A model generated the notes under the pieces. It searched no databases, was not told where the DNA came from, and saw only the letters and a program-made list of their open reading frames with translations. DNA of 64,000 bases, taken from the NCBI GenBank assembly GCA_011037195.1, contig JAAEAF010009095.1:1-64000 (forward strand), given 5' to 3'. Shown here in pieces: positions 43,630-55,000 of the stretch. The stretch is from Triatoma infestans. Its lineage: Eukaryota; Arthropoda; Insecta; Hemiptera; Reduviidae. Numbering within the stretch: the first letter of the stretch is position 1; every line of letters starts with the position of its first letter. The translations under genes and the position numbers were made by a program.

Positions 43630-43780
43630 GAGAGCGAAAGTGGTATGTTGTGATTGGTTCCGCAGAGCTGGAAAACATCAGAGATATTAGCCTGCTACTT
43701 TTTGTGGTCATCGATCGGTTTCGGGCGTTCGCCCATCTTCCGAATGCGTTTATCAAACAGTGTGATAACACAGACTTGCA
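43630..43780 (-). mobile_element. PLE-TR, left arm of a spread inverted pair
   Basis: Minus strand: GTGTTATCACACTGTTTGAT, then the core region CGGAAGA-TGGGCGAACGCCC-GAAACC (43741-43706), GATCGATGACCACAAAAAGT, AGCAGGCTAATATCTCTGAT and GTTTTCCAGCTCTGCGGAAC. Stem II GGGC-GAAC-GCCC is perfect and GAAAC is intact, but the CUGANGA half has decayed to CGGAAGA. Its inverse partner lies at 44890-45020. Confidence 0.7.
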
Positions 43781-44019
43781 CAGAGCAAATTCAGTTGATG
43801 TAGCGGAAGAAAGAACTGCAAAAATAATAGTTATGAAAAATAGTTGAGTGAATTTTGACAATATTTAAGTGAAGCAGTTTTGGAAAATAAATAGTGAATT
43901 TACCTTCAAAAAGAGTGTATTTAGAGTCAGGTACTGAAATATAAGTCATTGCAAAAACAAAGGCACAAGAACCCATTAGGCCAACTCTTTTGTAAAAGAA
44001 AATCCCCCGCTAGAGAGGG

Positions 44020-44880
44020 CATTCCTTCAGGACATTCTGCATTCTGCTTTCTAAGCCAGAACACATGCTTCAGGAATCGCTCTCTTTAACGTATGCCAGT
44101 GATAGAGTTTTGCCTTTATTCTAGATCATTTATTAAGATACAGTTTGTTGTAGACACCGAAGCAGAACACTTGTTTTTCGCTCTCATAGCATCAGTGCAC
44201 ATTAATAAGTTAATAATTTATTTATTAACTGGCAGTGGTGACTATCTTCTTATTACTAACTCCTAGACATATATACTTACAAGCCCCTTTTACTAAACCG
44301 CTCGTGCTACTACAAGCCACAAAAACACAACAACTGTAGATTACCTCCCAAATTTTGCGTGCCGAAAAATTTCTCCAGTAGGGGGGATAATGTGATGGAT
44401 GTAAGAAAGTATATCTATTTTATTTAAAAAAAATAATCAACATTATGAGAAAATACAAGCAAAAAGGGTAACCCAGGTAGAAGAGTACTGGAAAAGTTCA
44501 TGAACCTTGATGGCATTGTTCTGCTCCATTCTCTCACAGGGGAGGAATTGAACGAACAATTAGAAGACATTCCTTCAAGAGAGTTTTTTTTTTTGTAGAC
44601 ACCGAAGCGAGAACACATCAGGACTGTGCCAGTTTAAGTTAATAACATAGGAGTTTATTCCAATTAATTTCATAATACTTATAAGCTTATTATTGTGATA
44701 TTTTAAAGTAACTTAATTTCACTTAGAAAATATATCTATTTTTTGAAAACAGTGTGATCTCTTGATTATTTCAAGTACTTCACTCTCTTAAACTATATTT
44801 ACAAGCCATTTTAAAAAACCGCTCGTGCGGTTGTACAAACACACAAACATACACACAACATCACCAATTACATTTCAATA
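44020..44880 (+). mobile_element. Possible LTR-element remnant (two diverged repeats around a purine tract)
   Basis: 44020-44345 and about 44560-44880 share, in order, ATTCCTTCA, TGTAGACACCGAAGC and, after diverged DNA, ACAAGCC with AAACCGCTCGTGC. Between them, AGTAGGGGGGATAATGTGATG (44373-44393) looks like a polypurine tract followed by an LTR start (TGTGATGGATG). If this is right, these are LTR relics with almost all internal sequence lost. No primer site and no coding domain, so alternatives such as a plain tandem duplication remain open. Confidence 0.4.
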
Positions 44881-44889
44881 CACAGAGTG

Positions 44890-45020
44890 CGAGTTTGTGT
44901 TATTACACAGTTAAGTGTGTAAGTCTATGTTATCACACAGTTTTTGGCAAAAACATCCTCATGATAGGCAAACGCCCGAAATCGATCAATAACCATAAAA
45001 GTGATATGCTGGCATTTTTT
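44890..45020 (+). mobile_element. PLE-TR, right arm of the inverted pair
   Basis: Plus strand: AAGTCTATGTTATCACACAG, AAAACATCCTCATGA, TAGGCAAACGCCC, GAAATCGATCAATAACC and ATAAAAGTGATATGCTGGCA. Core: CTCATGA (one change from CUGAUGA), stem II GGC-AAAC-GCC, then GAAA intact (44957-44993). Opposite orientation to 43630-43780. Confidence 0.7.
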
Positions 45021-46774
45021 AGTATTCAATTTAGTTCGGCCACTTTCATGCCCTTTTGTTTCAATAAAATGTAAACGACTCTGTAGCTTGTGTGAAGCTG
45101 ATGTAAGGTTTGTAAATGTTCGTAGTTGCGTGGATGTCAGTATGACCGAGATGTATTCTCCTGCTGAACTTCAGCATCCACGGATGAGTAAGGAGAGGTG
45201 TGAAATTTCGCAAAGGTGAGAAAAATAATAGTTGGTTGAAAACTAATAAAAATCTATTATTAACAGTGCTCACCAATAACAGCAATTTAATAAAATAAAT
45301 AATCAAAATTCAATAAGATATTTGTAAATAAAAACTACCAATTAAGTTTTACATTGCGTGCAAGGTGAATTAAAGGGGGGTCTGGGATTAATGGGGGGGG
45401 GCTGTGATTGTTTTTTGTTTTGTTTTTTTTATTGTTACTATTAAAGAGACAACATATTTTTTGAGGACATTATAACGGGATAAATTAAATCTAAGCAATT
45501 TTATTGTATATTCAGAAGGAAGCCAATATGTAACGGAGGCCAGATCTGACGGATGAAACAAAATAAAAAATAAAGCAATAGAAAGAAAAGTAAATGAGAG
45601 GTTAAGTAGTATAGTGTGCAACCTTAACATTGGTCTGCGGTTTGAGACAATCTGTTTCCCATAGAAGAATGGATGGATGAGATGAGGGAACGTAATAGCG
45701 ATCAACATAGAATGACAACAACAAAAAAAAAGAAACAGGGAGGTTCTAATGAATTGAAAGCGAGCAACAGCCCTTTCAAAACTAAAAAGAACAACTAATA
45801 AAGTGTGTCTTTCTTTCTTTCTTTCTTGGATATACATAAGAGAGAGAGAGAGAGTGTGGAAGAACCACCGACAGAGGGCAGAGTGTCCTGTTGTGGTGTG
45901 CAGTCTTCTTCCCTATGCTATTTGATTATTGTCTTTAGTCGAGCGGGCTGCCTCCCCCCCTTCTTCCTCACCCTCTCTTCATTGTCTATCTGTTATTGTC
46001 CCCTGTAATTTGTCCACCCCATCTGTCCTTTTTGGTCTCACTCTAATGACATGACCAGTAAATTACATTTTGATATTCTTATAAAGACGCACCTTGTGGC
46101 CTGCAAACATTCTGAACCAGAAAAAAAAGAAAAGAAATACACAAGAGGGAGTAAAAAAACCAAGACGCGACTGTCCCCCACCATCCCAACCGTGCTTTCT
46201 GACAGCCAACAATAATAACTATAAAAGATCAAAAAATGTAATTGTAACTGAAATAGTATTATTATCAATATTATACCAGTATTTTTTTTTTTTTTTAATC
46301 TAATAGTCATTGGCTTGACTATTGACTATCACTTATAAGAGAGTCACATCTGTAATGTATTATGGACTTGTATTTTAATAATAGCATGTTGATGTTTAAC
46401 TTGTTGGCAATTTAATCACTAAATTAAAATTACCTACTTTTTTTTTTCTTTTAATGCGCTTTGTGGTTCTTCCCACCTCCCCTCTCTTCTAAGAAATAAA
46501 GATAATTTCCATTTCAGAGAACACTTGCCCGATATAAATGACATTAACTGAATATATGAATAAACTATTATTACTTTAAAATTAAATATACAATTGTTTT
46601 TTAAAGTTGTTGATCTCATTTTTTTTTTTTTATTTTACTTACTATAATTACAGGTTTGTATACAAAAAATATGACAAAATGAAAGTATTGGATTAGATAT
46701 ATCAACGCATATTGAAGCTTACTGACATAACATTTGCGAGTTCGTTTCTAGTAATTATTTTCTATTTAAACTTA
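45021..46774. other. Spacer with several microsatellites
   Basis: G-run near 45394-45402, (CTTT)n at 45808-45827, (GA)n at 45841-45854 and a C-run near 45954. The 149-codon minus frame at 45388-45837 is Phe/Ser/Leu-rich low-complexity translation, with no signal peptide or domain that I trust. No element named. Confidence 0.4.
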
Positions 46775-47155
46775 GCTCCTTCTTACTTTCTTTAACTCAT
46801 GGTAAGAGGAAATTGAATTTTTACTGCTAAACTTATGTGTTTTGAGATTAGCTGAGTATCAAATAAATGTTTTTAGCGAATTGTCTGTATATCCTTGTGT
46901 GAGCACCATATCTCAAAAACACAAAATCTCAGGAACCTCAGGAAACTTGAGAATTCCGTTTAAAATATCACTACCTCATGTGACAATAAGGATTTGGTCA
47001 AAATTCATGAAACCGGATTTGCGATTTTATTGATTTTTTTTTAGTGATTCGAGATTTTCACGAAAATGCATATGACGTCACTTTTAATAATTTTATTAAA
47101 GGCAATAAGTGAAAGTTGTGTAAATCTTTCATACCAGATATTTTTACTTACTAGA
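46775..47155 (-). mobile_element. TE-C-related copy, internally deleted variant
   Basis: Starts TTACTTTCTTTAACTCATGG and TAAGAGGAAATTG (right-end motif) and ends AATAAGTGAAAGTTGTGTAA with ATCTTTCATACCAGATATTT (left-end motif). The interior (TCTCAGGAACCTCAGGAAAC) differs from the other copies and the 300-bp internal repeats are absent. Both termini and orientation fit a deleted subfamily of about 380 bp. Confidence 0.6.
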
Positions 47156-47601
47156 GTTCTTTATTATGATTTATTTTCAATTAAAACAAAATACTTTTCT
47201 TCTAGTTGATTTTCTTTAAGCGACGTGTACAATGTAAAGAGCTAAATATCACTTTCATTTAGAATATTTATCCGGAAAAATTGCTTTTTTGGCAATTTCT
47301 AGGGGAATAGGAACTTTAAGCCGACAATCCTCCTAGCGACAATGGCCTTGTGATTAATTCGCGAGTTGTAATAATAATAATAATCTAAAAAATAAAAACA
47401 GAATGTGCGATTTTATAGAATTGGTTTTCAACCGTTTTCCCAATAAATACAACCGTTACCAATTAACTCGAAACATTCTAAATCAGCTATTGAAAATTAT
47501 TTGTTTGAAATTACGCAATCACAGAAAGTTAATTCTTGTTTCACAATAAACGATTATTTTCACTGACGTCTCTAGTTATTCACAATTCTAACACAAAAAC
47601 T
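47156..47601. other. AT-rich spacer, nothing recognised
   Basis: A short (TAA)n lies near 47370-47385. No gene. Confidence 0.4.
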
Positions 47602-47748
47602 TCTGGTATTTTATCCATCGTAGCATGCATATTCATTTCGTTCCTGACCGGTTGAGGGATTTTCATCCATCGTCCAAGTCCGAGCAAATTCACCAAATTC
47701 GTGTAGAATATTCACTTCAACGTAATGTTTCTGTTATACTCACACTTG
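47602..47748 (+). pseudogene. LINE-D RNase H fragment, inverted relative to the main copy
   Basis: Plus-strand sequence that is the reverse complement, with scattered changes, of 48405-48547. It reads FHPSSKSEQIHQIRVEYSLQ and RNVSVILTL, paralleling HTSSAQFHQVRVESSLQRNV in the minus copy. It lies beyond the 3' end of the main LINE-D copy, so two LINE-D pieces point toward each other. Confidence 0.7.
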
Positions 47749-47834
47749 TTGGTTTGTTGGTTGAATATATGTGGGGAGGTTATCCCATATTCATACAACC
47801 TCCCGACATTTATACAACCAACAAACCAACAAGT
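47744..47834. repeat. Long hairpin: 38-bp arms, 15-nt loop
   Basis: Arms 47744-47781 and 47797-47834 pair at 35 of 38 positions. The outer 20 bp (ACTTGTTGGTTTGTTGGTTG) pair perfectly. Flanked on the right by a (TAGAT)n stretch that is the LINE-D 3' tail. Confidence 0.92.
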
Positions 47835-47837
47835 ATG

Positions 47838-48550
47838 AGTGTAGATTAGATTAGATAATAAACGGGGGGGGGGGAATCGAGCCTCATTTCACTGCGACCT
47901 ACTTCCCCTTAAATTATAGACAACTCCCAGCTTAGCCCTCCTAATCAATCCTAGCAAAGCTGAGAGCGGCTCCGTATGAAGCTCATAGCCTCGAGATTGC
48001 CTGTCTCCAATTGAAGAAACCTTATCCTCGCCAGGCCGGCGCACTCACAAAGGATGTGCGCCGGGGTTTCTTCCTCTGCCTGGCAGAATCGGCATACCAC
48101 ACTATCTGCAAGTTGTAGATGGTGCATGTGTGATTCACCTTACAATGCCCTGTTAGTAGACCCATAATTAACCTTATATCCCTTCGGGTATGGCTCAGTA
48201 GATCTGTGGTAAGTTTAGGCAAATGTCTCTTAATAAAGAGGTTTGCCTGCCTCTGTCCTGGTGTTCTCTCCCACCAAAGCAGACGCTGTTCTTTTATCCA
48301 ATCTTTGATAGAAGTTTGAATAAGGCTCCTAGACAAGTTGCAGAAGGGTTCGGGGCCTATAAAGGTATTCTGCGAACCCTCCCTCGCTAGGGCATCCGCC
48401 CTTTCAAGTGTGAATGTAACAGAAACATTACGTTGAAGTGAACTCTCTACACGAACTTGGTGAAATTGCGCTGACGATGTATGAAAATCCCTCAACTGCG
48501 TCAGGAACAAAACGAATATGCTGTGCTACAACGGATAAAATACCAGATGT
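47838..48550 (-). mobile_element. LINE-D 3' fragment with RNase H and CCHC cluster
   Basis: Minus-strand LINE 3' end. Coding runs from about 48550 to 48000; the 3' UTR has TAGGTCGCAGTGAAATGAGG, a C-run and a (CTAAT)n tail at 47838-47860 on the plus side. A Jockey- or I-type LINE carrying an RNase H domain fits. 5'-truncated, since RT is absent. Confidence 0.75.
48002..48510 (-). pseudogene. LINE-D RNase H end and C-terminal CCHC region
   Basis: Frame 48510-48022 reads QFHQVRVESSLQRNVSVTFT, then ERADALAREGS, the last RNase H motif with its conserved Asp; the segment that normally sits between them is missing. SRSLIQTSIKDWIKEQRLLW, RTPGQRQANLFIKRHLPKL and LIMGLLTGHCKVNH follow. A shift near 48120 moves to the frame giving VVCRFCQAEEETPAHILCEC, a clear C-x2-C-x8-H-x3-C cluster. 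RNase H removes the RNA strand during LINE replication. Inactive because of the deletion and frameshift. Confidence 0.85.
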
Positions 48551-49229
48551 TATCCAGCATTGCGGACGCATCTACATTTTCAACTAACTCGAAAACTTTG
48601 AAAACTATCCAAAAAATGTTTAAAAGTTGTTTTAAAAATCGTTGATCTCGTGGGTTTTGCATTTGTTCTATTTAATCTAGGATTGTTATAAGAATAATTT
48701 TTTTTAAAAACCCACAGCACATTCATTTAAAAAGAAAAAGTTTTTTTGATAAAATTCTAAATCAGTAAACTAAAATTTCTCTTTGCATCAATATATTCTC
48801 AATAATTACATTAAATTAATTAGTTATAAAAGTTTATCAATTATAGAACGTTTTAAGTTTGATTTAATATTCATTAAATTAATACAACTTAAAATTCCTT
48901 TGCCTTATTTGTTTGATGGTTAATTTATTATTCAATATGGTTAATTGAATTTTGCCTATTGACTATGTAAATTCATCATCACTAAACGTTACGAAGGCTA
49001 TCAAGATAGGATTGGCAATAGATATGTAAATACTGATTCTACGAAAATTAATGAATTATACTAGTAAAATGAATTATTTAGTACATAAAAATATCTTTTT
49101 TATTTTTAATTTCTGTTTTGACGGCCGAAGTTTTCTGTATGAAGTGGTGTTTCAGTGAAGAACCAATTGTTCAGCCAAATTTTGTTTTATTTTATCAACT
49201 TTTTAGTTACAGATCTTTTTTATACATTT
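48551..49229. other. AT-rich spacer, nothing recognised
   Basis: 48548-48575 still resembles the LINE-D edge (TTATCCAGCATTGC, also seen at 52734-52747). The rest is AT-rich. Confidence 0.4.
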
Positions 49230-49262
49230 CTTACGTTTCGGCACTAAACGTGCCATCCTCAG
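49230..49262 (-). ncRNA. Hammerhead-ribozyme core, canonical (Penelope-like)
   Basis: Minus strand: CTGAGGA (CUGANGA), stem II TGGCAC-GTTT-AGTGCC, then GAAAC, then GTAAG. All conserved core positions of the hammerhead are present and stem II has at least five pairs. Same sequence type as the two copies at 60.2-60.4 kb. Hammerheads of this kind are established in Penelope-like elements; here no RT or GIY-YIG endonuclease is visible. Stems I and III were not modelled, so activity is not shown. Confidence 0.75.
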
Positions 49263-51164
49263 AGGAAATTCATTATTTATTCTGTAATTTATGTGAAAAT
49301 TTTTTCATACATTATTTTGTGGGCTTCGTTTTTTATCTTAAGCATTGTCTGCTTTCGTTTTTGGATAAAAATTTTTTTATATATAATATTTTATATAGTC
49401 AGCCAAATATTTTTTATAGTTGGTACCTTGAAATATGTTTCTTATTCTTATCTTAATTTTTTTTTTTTGATAATGTAGTTTGTGTTTTTATTTTTCTTTT
49501 TATTTTTCCTTTATCTGGCTTCGTTATATTTATTATGTTATCGTTTTTTGCATTTTGGTTTATTTTACAATGGAAAACTATTTCTTGTTTGTTCCAAACA
49601 GCCTCATCATATTTATTTAAATATTAGACTCACGTGGTTTTTTTCTTTCTTATTTTTCAGTTTCTTTTTATATGTTTATTGTTTGTAAATTTAAGATTCA
49701 GATTGAGTCGCCTTACTTATTTGGCTGTTTAGTGGCCAAATCTTTTTTATTTATTATAAATTGGAGAAATTGATGTTTTAAACTTATGTAATACTTTAAT
49801 TATGCTCTAGCATTGAGTACTTAGTTCAAGATCACTTGCTGTTATAAAAATACAGATTTGTCCATTTTGGATATCGATCAAACTGTTTTCGGTGGTAGGA
49901 ATAAGCACTCATTCGTTGGGAGGAAAGTATGCAAACGATGGATACTTCATGAAAGCCGCTGCTAGCCACTTCATTCCGCGCAGCTGTTTCTAATGTTTTC
50001 GCAGCTCAAATGTGCATTAGGTACTACCTCCGTCAGTCCATATATTCGGTATGAACAAATGATCTACCATTTCGAAGTAACAACCGTATACGTTTGAGCT
50101 GTATCTAGCTCTGGATGAGCTAAACAAACATCGTCTTTAAGCTTGGCCATTTGAAAAGTTAAGTCAGTCTGTATAATAAGTGAATTTTTTTAAAACCGAG
50201 TTTTACCAAGTCTAAAATCACTATCAAGAAGAAACAACCAATCTGGCAACTAGCATTCATTCAAGAACTTGAAAACTATTATAGAAGAAACTCCATACAA
50301 CTCTCAGACACATCAAACCATACCACTAAGAAGTAATCAACTGGATTCATTCAGCTCTCTATCAAAAGTCCTTTTATGAGTCAATGTTTTCTCACTTAGA
50401 GCAGCAAGAGTTCTAAGTGACTACACCGCTCATCAAGCTACGCTGTGCAACAACTCAATGCTACTATTACATACCAACATCACTAGTGTTAGTGGTCGCT
50501 TTATCCACTCTTACACCCTTTCTCCTCACTAATCCGCTGAAATTTAAATTTGCGATTTCGGTGAATATGAATGTGTTTGCTTCAACAACTTCACTGCTAC
50601 CTTTTCCGTTTCCCACATATCTTTTTTTTTTGACAAGGCACACTGGATGGGCTTAAAAGTGGCATCATTATACCACATAACAACTGGGATACCTACCAAA
50701 AACTAGAGGTCATCCCAGTACTCGACATTCCTTGTTAGGGGGGGACAATGATTCTAGACTAAGCTTATCATACCGTTAATTCATTCTAAGCATAATAAAA
50801 CCTATGTGCAACCTTCCACTCTAAACCCCATCCATACAACCATGCACTCTGTTGTTCCCCACAGTACCTCGATATTCCTTGAGGGACAAAAGAAAAAATT
50901 CTATTCCATTCTAACTATCTAAACTAAAGCTGAAGATCAAATCTGATTCTGCTAACCTAAGTGCCGCATTTATTCAACAGTCACGCAATAAATTACTGCC
51001 ACACCATACCTAACAAACTAACTCCTAGCGATCCGTTCCTATACATCTTTTTAACGCCTCCTCAGCAAATCGTCAAAAAAACCTTCTAAGCTGCTTCATT
51101 CATTGTTTTATTTAGAAAAAAAAAAATTATTTTTAAATTTTGTCACACAAATAAAGGAAATATT
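49263..51164. other. Unassigned; includes T-rich DNA and a short direct repeat
   Basis: 49290-49700 is T-rich, with long Phe-rich chance frames. At 50716 and 50867 the words CAGTACTCGACATTCCTTG and CAGTACCTCGATATTCCTTG recur about 150 bp apart, the first followed by TTAGGGGGGGACAATGA. No domain recognised in the 50417-50656 frame. Confidence 0.4.
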
Positions 51165-51470
51165 AGAGTTGTTGTGGTTGCTTCCGTAGAGCTAGAAAGC
51201 ATCAGAGACATTTTCCGTGATAGCCTGCTTCTTTTTTGGTGGTCATCAACCGGTTCCGGGCCTTCTCCTATCATCAGGATGTTTTTGTCAAAACATTGTG
51301 ATAACATGGGACTTGCCCAGAACAAATTCAGTTAATAGTCAGAGTGTATGGACAAAATTTTTTGACAAAAACTTCCTCCCTTCATGAGGAAGCACTTGAC
51401 TACCAAAAGAAGCAGGCTATCATGGAAAACTACTCTGAAATATTAATGTCATGGCAGATTTTCAAAAATG
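51165..51470. mobile_element. PLE-TR inverted pair
   Basis: Left arm (51165-51310, minus): ACAAAAACATCCTGATGATA, GGAGAAGGCCCGGAACC, TTGATGACCACC, AGAAGCAGGCTATCACGG and AAAATGTCTCTGATGCTTTC. CTGATGA is intact; the second half is GGAAC instead of GAAAC. Right arm (51345-51465, plus): GACAAAAACTTCCTCCC, TTGACTACCAAAAGAAGCAG, GCTATCATGGAAAACTACTC and TGAAATATT, with its hammerhead core destroyed. The arms face away from each other across about 40 bp. Confidence 0.7.
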
Positions 51471-54400
51471 AATTCACGATCGCATTTTATCGCCTTATAC
51501 ATCGGAAAGAGAAAGTAAAAATTTGATGATACCCTTTCCGAGAGCCCTTGAAATAGGCATTCACGAAATGTTATAGAAATGAAATCATTTTAGAAATGTT
51601 TTGTATTTCTTTTCAAAACTAATTTGCCGACGCTTAGTACTTGTTTATTTGGTTTATAATACCGGAAAATCATACAAAAATAAAGTGGTAAAAATACAAA
51701 TAAACACAGTATAATAACAATATTTAGAGATCCGGATGTTTAATAATAATATCAAAACGTAATGAAAGAGAATAATAAACAAACAAAAAAATAAAAAGTT
51801 ACAGAAAAGGGTTGTAATACGAAATGCCAGGGTTGTACATATAGTAATAATAGAGATAACAGATGGTTCTTGTAATACTAACACAACTAACTAGGCTACA
51901 ATAGTTTGTTTACAAAACTTATTTCCACAAACATGGAATAATAATAAAGTCCATAAAATTGGACAATAATTTCTGTTTATTAAGACAGGATAAAGTAATT
52001 ATCGCTTTTTATATTTAATGTGATCAATATTACCGTTTTTTTTCAAGTTTACTATTACAAACATAAACCCAGAAGGGTTAGTAATTAATGGTTAATTGTA
52101 TGCTTTTTGTACAAATTCGTTTAACGTATTATTGAGTGTTTTTATTCAATGGTTTTTTTACTATTGTATTTATTAATAAAAATGAACTTCATTCAATAGA
52201 ATTACTTATAGTAAAAAATATAAAAGAGGAAACAAGCGACAGAAGCGTCTGTAGTGGTCATTTAATGCAACTTTTATACTACTCGTACAAATACTTTGTT
52301 TTTTTTTTCAGCCATTTAAGAATTATATCCTTTCACCTTAATTTACTCGAGTTAACAAGATGAAGGGAGATTCTATTAAAATTGTAAATTTAAAATTCTT
52401 CTTTTTTAATTTAATTTCAGTTTATATTATTTGGTTTTGTATTTTAAAATACATTTTTCATTTTTTTTTTTTTTTGCGTATTTATTTCTAGAGGAGAAGT
52501 TTTGTACTAGAAAAAATTGCAGAATAAACAATACGGAAAATCATAAATTTTTGAGGGGAGGGCACTCAAATACTAATTATACGAGTATTTAGCCTGACAC
52601 TTATTACACCTTCACAGCAGAGCAGGACATTTTATTTTAAATAAAGTATTTAAATATTAAATGAAAGTGTTTAAAAAAACAAAAAAACAAAAAAAAACAA
52701 ACATGCTACGATGGATAAAAACCCAAGATGTTATCCAGCATTGCAAATTCATCCCCATGTTTATGGAATTGTTGATAATAGGTTTGGGTGATGTGATTTA
52801 CAAAATGAAAAAAACTATTTTCTTTTGGAAGATTAAACTGGAAGAGCATTAATCATAATATGAAGGAGTTTAGATTTAATTCTTTGAAAATGGGAACGTT
52901 ACATTGAACCATGGTTGTGTTTATACAGATATGTAAGTTTAGATATAAAATATAAAGTTTGTATGAGAAAGTTGCTGTATAGTGAGATTTTAAATTTTAT
53001 ATTAGTAATCACTTGAGAGAGAAATAACTTCAAATCTTTCGGTGGTAAAATTCATTATAAATCAAAAAAAAAAAAAATTGAAAGAATTGAAAATTTTAAA
53101 AATCTTATTTTATATATCTATACATATATAACATTATGCCGTAATTTTGGCGAACAGGATAAGAAATGATTATTCCAATGTTTTCATTTGTCGCCAATGT
53201 GTGTGTGCTTGGGGGTCCGGTTAGATGTCGTGAGAACCTATCCTAATATCCCTTACTAGAAGGGCACTGTAGTCTTTCTGAAGGTTAAGCTAAAGAGAAA
53301 AAAAAAAGTCAACATAACAGAAGAACAAAGCAAGAGCTAAAGGCTAGAAGAGGAAGGTACCTCAGTTTAGTTGTGAGGGGTATTCAAAGTGCTTAAAAAG
53401 GAAAAATAACCATAATGGAAGGAAATGTAGAGGAAATAAATTGCTATTTCATTTTGTTTTTAAAATTAGTATCACTGTGGGTATATAATGGTGTAAGTGT
53501 TGGTTAGGAGACAATCGGAGTCTACCATCTATTATTATATATAATGAAGGAGAAATGTATAGAAGAACCCTTTGGAATACAGCAGATATATATTCTTTCT
53601 ACGTATGTAAGATTACTAAAAGACACACACATAATGACCTCATGGAATCCATGCTTCGTGATTGTTATTACCTGTCCTAAGTATTAGTATGAAATTTGAA
53701 AAACTATTGTCAGCTGTTTATTTCCCCCTCTCTCTTTTTATTTATACATTATTTATTTTTATTAATATTAACTTCTCTTAGGTGCATAATTTTTTCATTA
53801 GTTGATACTAACAAAAATTATTGACATTTTAGTTTGTTTTTTTTAAATTGTTCACATTTTTGGATGCAGTTCAGAAGTTTTTGTTAATGCACAACATAAC
53901 ATAGGATGTTCTTGAAGGATAATCCGTTGTTTCAATGGATATTTTAAACAACATTCATTGCATACGACACTCCCTATTACCACAAGCGATTCAAATTCTA
54001 ACCGTAGGACTGATCGATATCCGCCTAGCTAACTCCCTAGTAAAACAGGAAGAAGCCACTGAGGAATAGTAGGAGAAGTTAAGAAACATATATAAATACT
54101 AGCGAGACTAAATCCAATCAGTAAGTCTGTGCTCACAATCATCAAGAAAACATAATCACCAACACTCTGCCAGCTCAGTGTGTTATTCTCTCACGCTACC
54201 ACAATATTTCTGTATCAATGGTGTAAAACTCTTTGCAGTACTTTGTATACTCATTTCATATTCAGTGCCTTTTTTTTTAATCTACTTTTTCTCCATCCAC
54301 CCACAGAAAAAACACTACAAAAAGGACAAATACTAAAACAGATGCGACAAGATATTTGTTAAAACTCTAAAAATCTTAAATATGTGATAAGATGTTTGAT

Positions 54401-54714
54401 AAATTAATACGTTACTCTCAAGTAAGAGCCTGTTGTGTTCGTTCACCTGCAACAACATTATCCTTTTCAGCAATAAGATGAAAGTCGATCACCAATATTC
54501 GAAGCATAATTTGTGTCAATTTAGAAAATTTACTACTAACCATGGTTAATATAATATTTTATTAAGCTTCTTTATTAATTGTTGTCATTTTTACCTCATT
54601 TAAATCTTCACGGTTTGGGCTAACATAGATATTCTGTGAATATTTCAATCTTATATATACTCCTCTGAGTGATGCACTGTTTTTTTTTTGTTTTTTTTTG
54701 TAGCATAATAGTTT
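51471..54714. other. Long AT-rich stretch with one LINE-D scrap
   Basis: 52701-52760 (GCTACGATGGATAAAAAC; GATGTTATCCAGCATTGCAA) matches the edge of LINE-D at 48529-48570. 53990-54180 has LTR-promoter-like words (CATATATAAATACTAGCG) but no partner repeat. No gene supported. Confidence 0.35.
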
Positions 54715-55000
54715 ACAATTATCTCCAAGAATTCCTTTGAAAGTGTTGCCTCCGAATCTGTAAACGTAGTATTACCGAAACAGGCACACAATTCTGACAC
54801 AAAGGACTAGACGTCCTACATATTTTGTGCAGATGGCTGGTTAAACAAGAGTGTCCAGTCAATACAAGTACCACAACTGTCTAGGAATTCTATCCTACTC
54901 AAGGAGAGAAGATAATCCAAGTAGATACCGCTGACTTACACCTTTTATAAATTTCACGGAGACACCCCTACTTGAGATTTTCTCTATCGCCATAAAACCA
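54715..55000 (-). pseudogene. LINE C-terminal fragment (RNase H-LINE tail type)
   Basis: Minus-strand frames read LTGHSCLTSHLHKICRTSSP followed by LCQNC, resembling the 'R-I-G-H-T-x-L-T-H ... C-x2-C' region downstream of RNase H in many arthropod LINEs. Upstream, SQRYLLGLSSLLE-like frames are present. Short, frameshifted and without flanking domains. Confidence 0.45.

Noticed and set aside
45155..45185. Hammerhead core near 45.16 kb
   Set aside because: CCTGCTGAACTTCAGCATCC has a paired hairpin but lacks the GAAA half of the core.
45388..45837. 149-codon minus-strand frame as a gene
   Set aside because: Low-complexity Phe/Leu/Ser translation across homopolymers and a CTTT microsatellite; no domain, no start context, no splice evidence.
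49118..49688. Hydrophobic frames as a membrane protein
   Set aside because: They arise from T-rich DNA in overlapping frames and are not conserved in composition with any family I know.
54060..54140. LTR promoter near 54.1 kb
   Set aside because: A TATA-like word alone; no terminal inverted dinucleotides, target duplication or partner repeat found.
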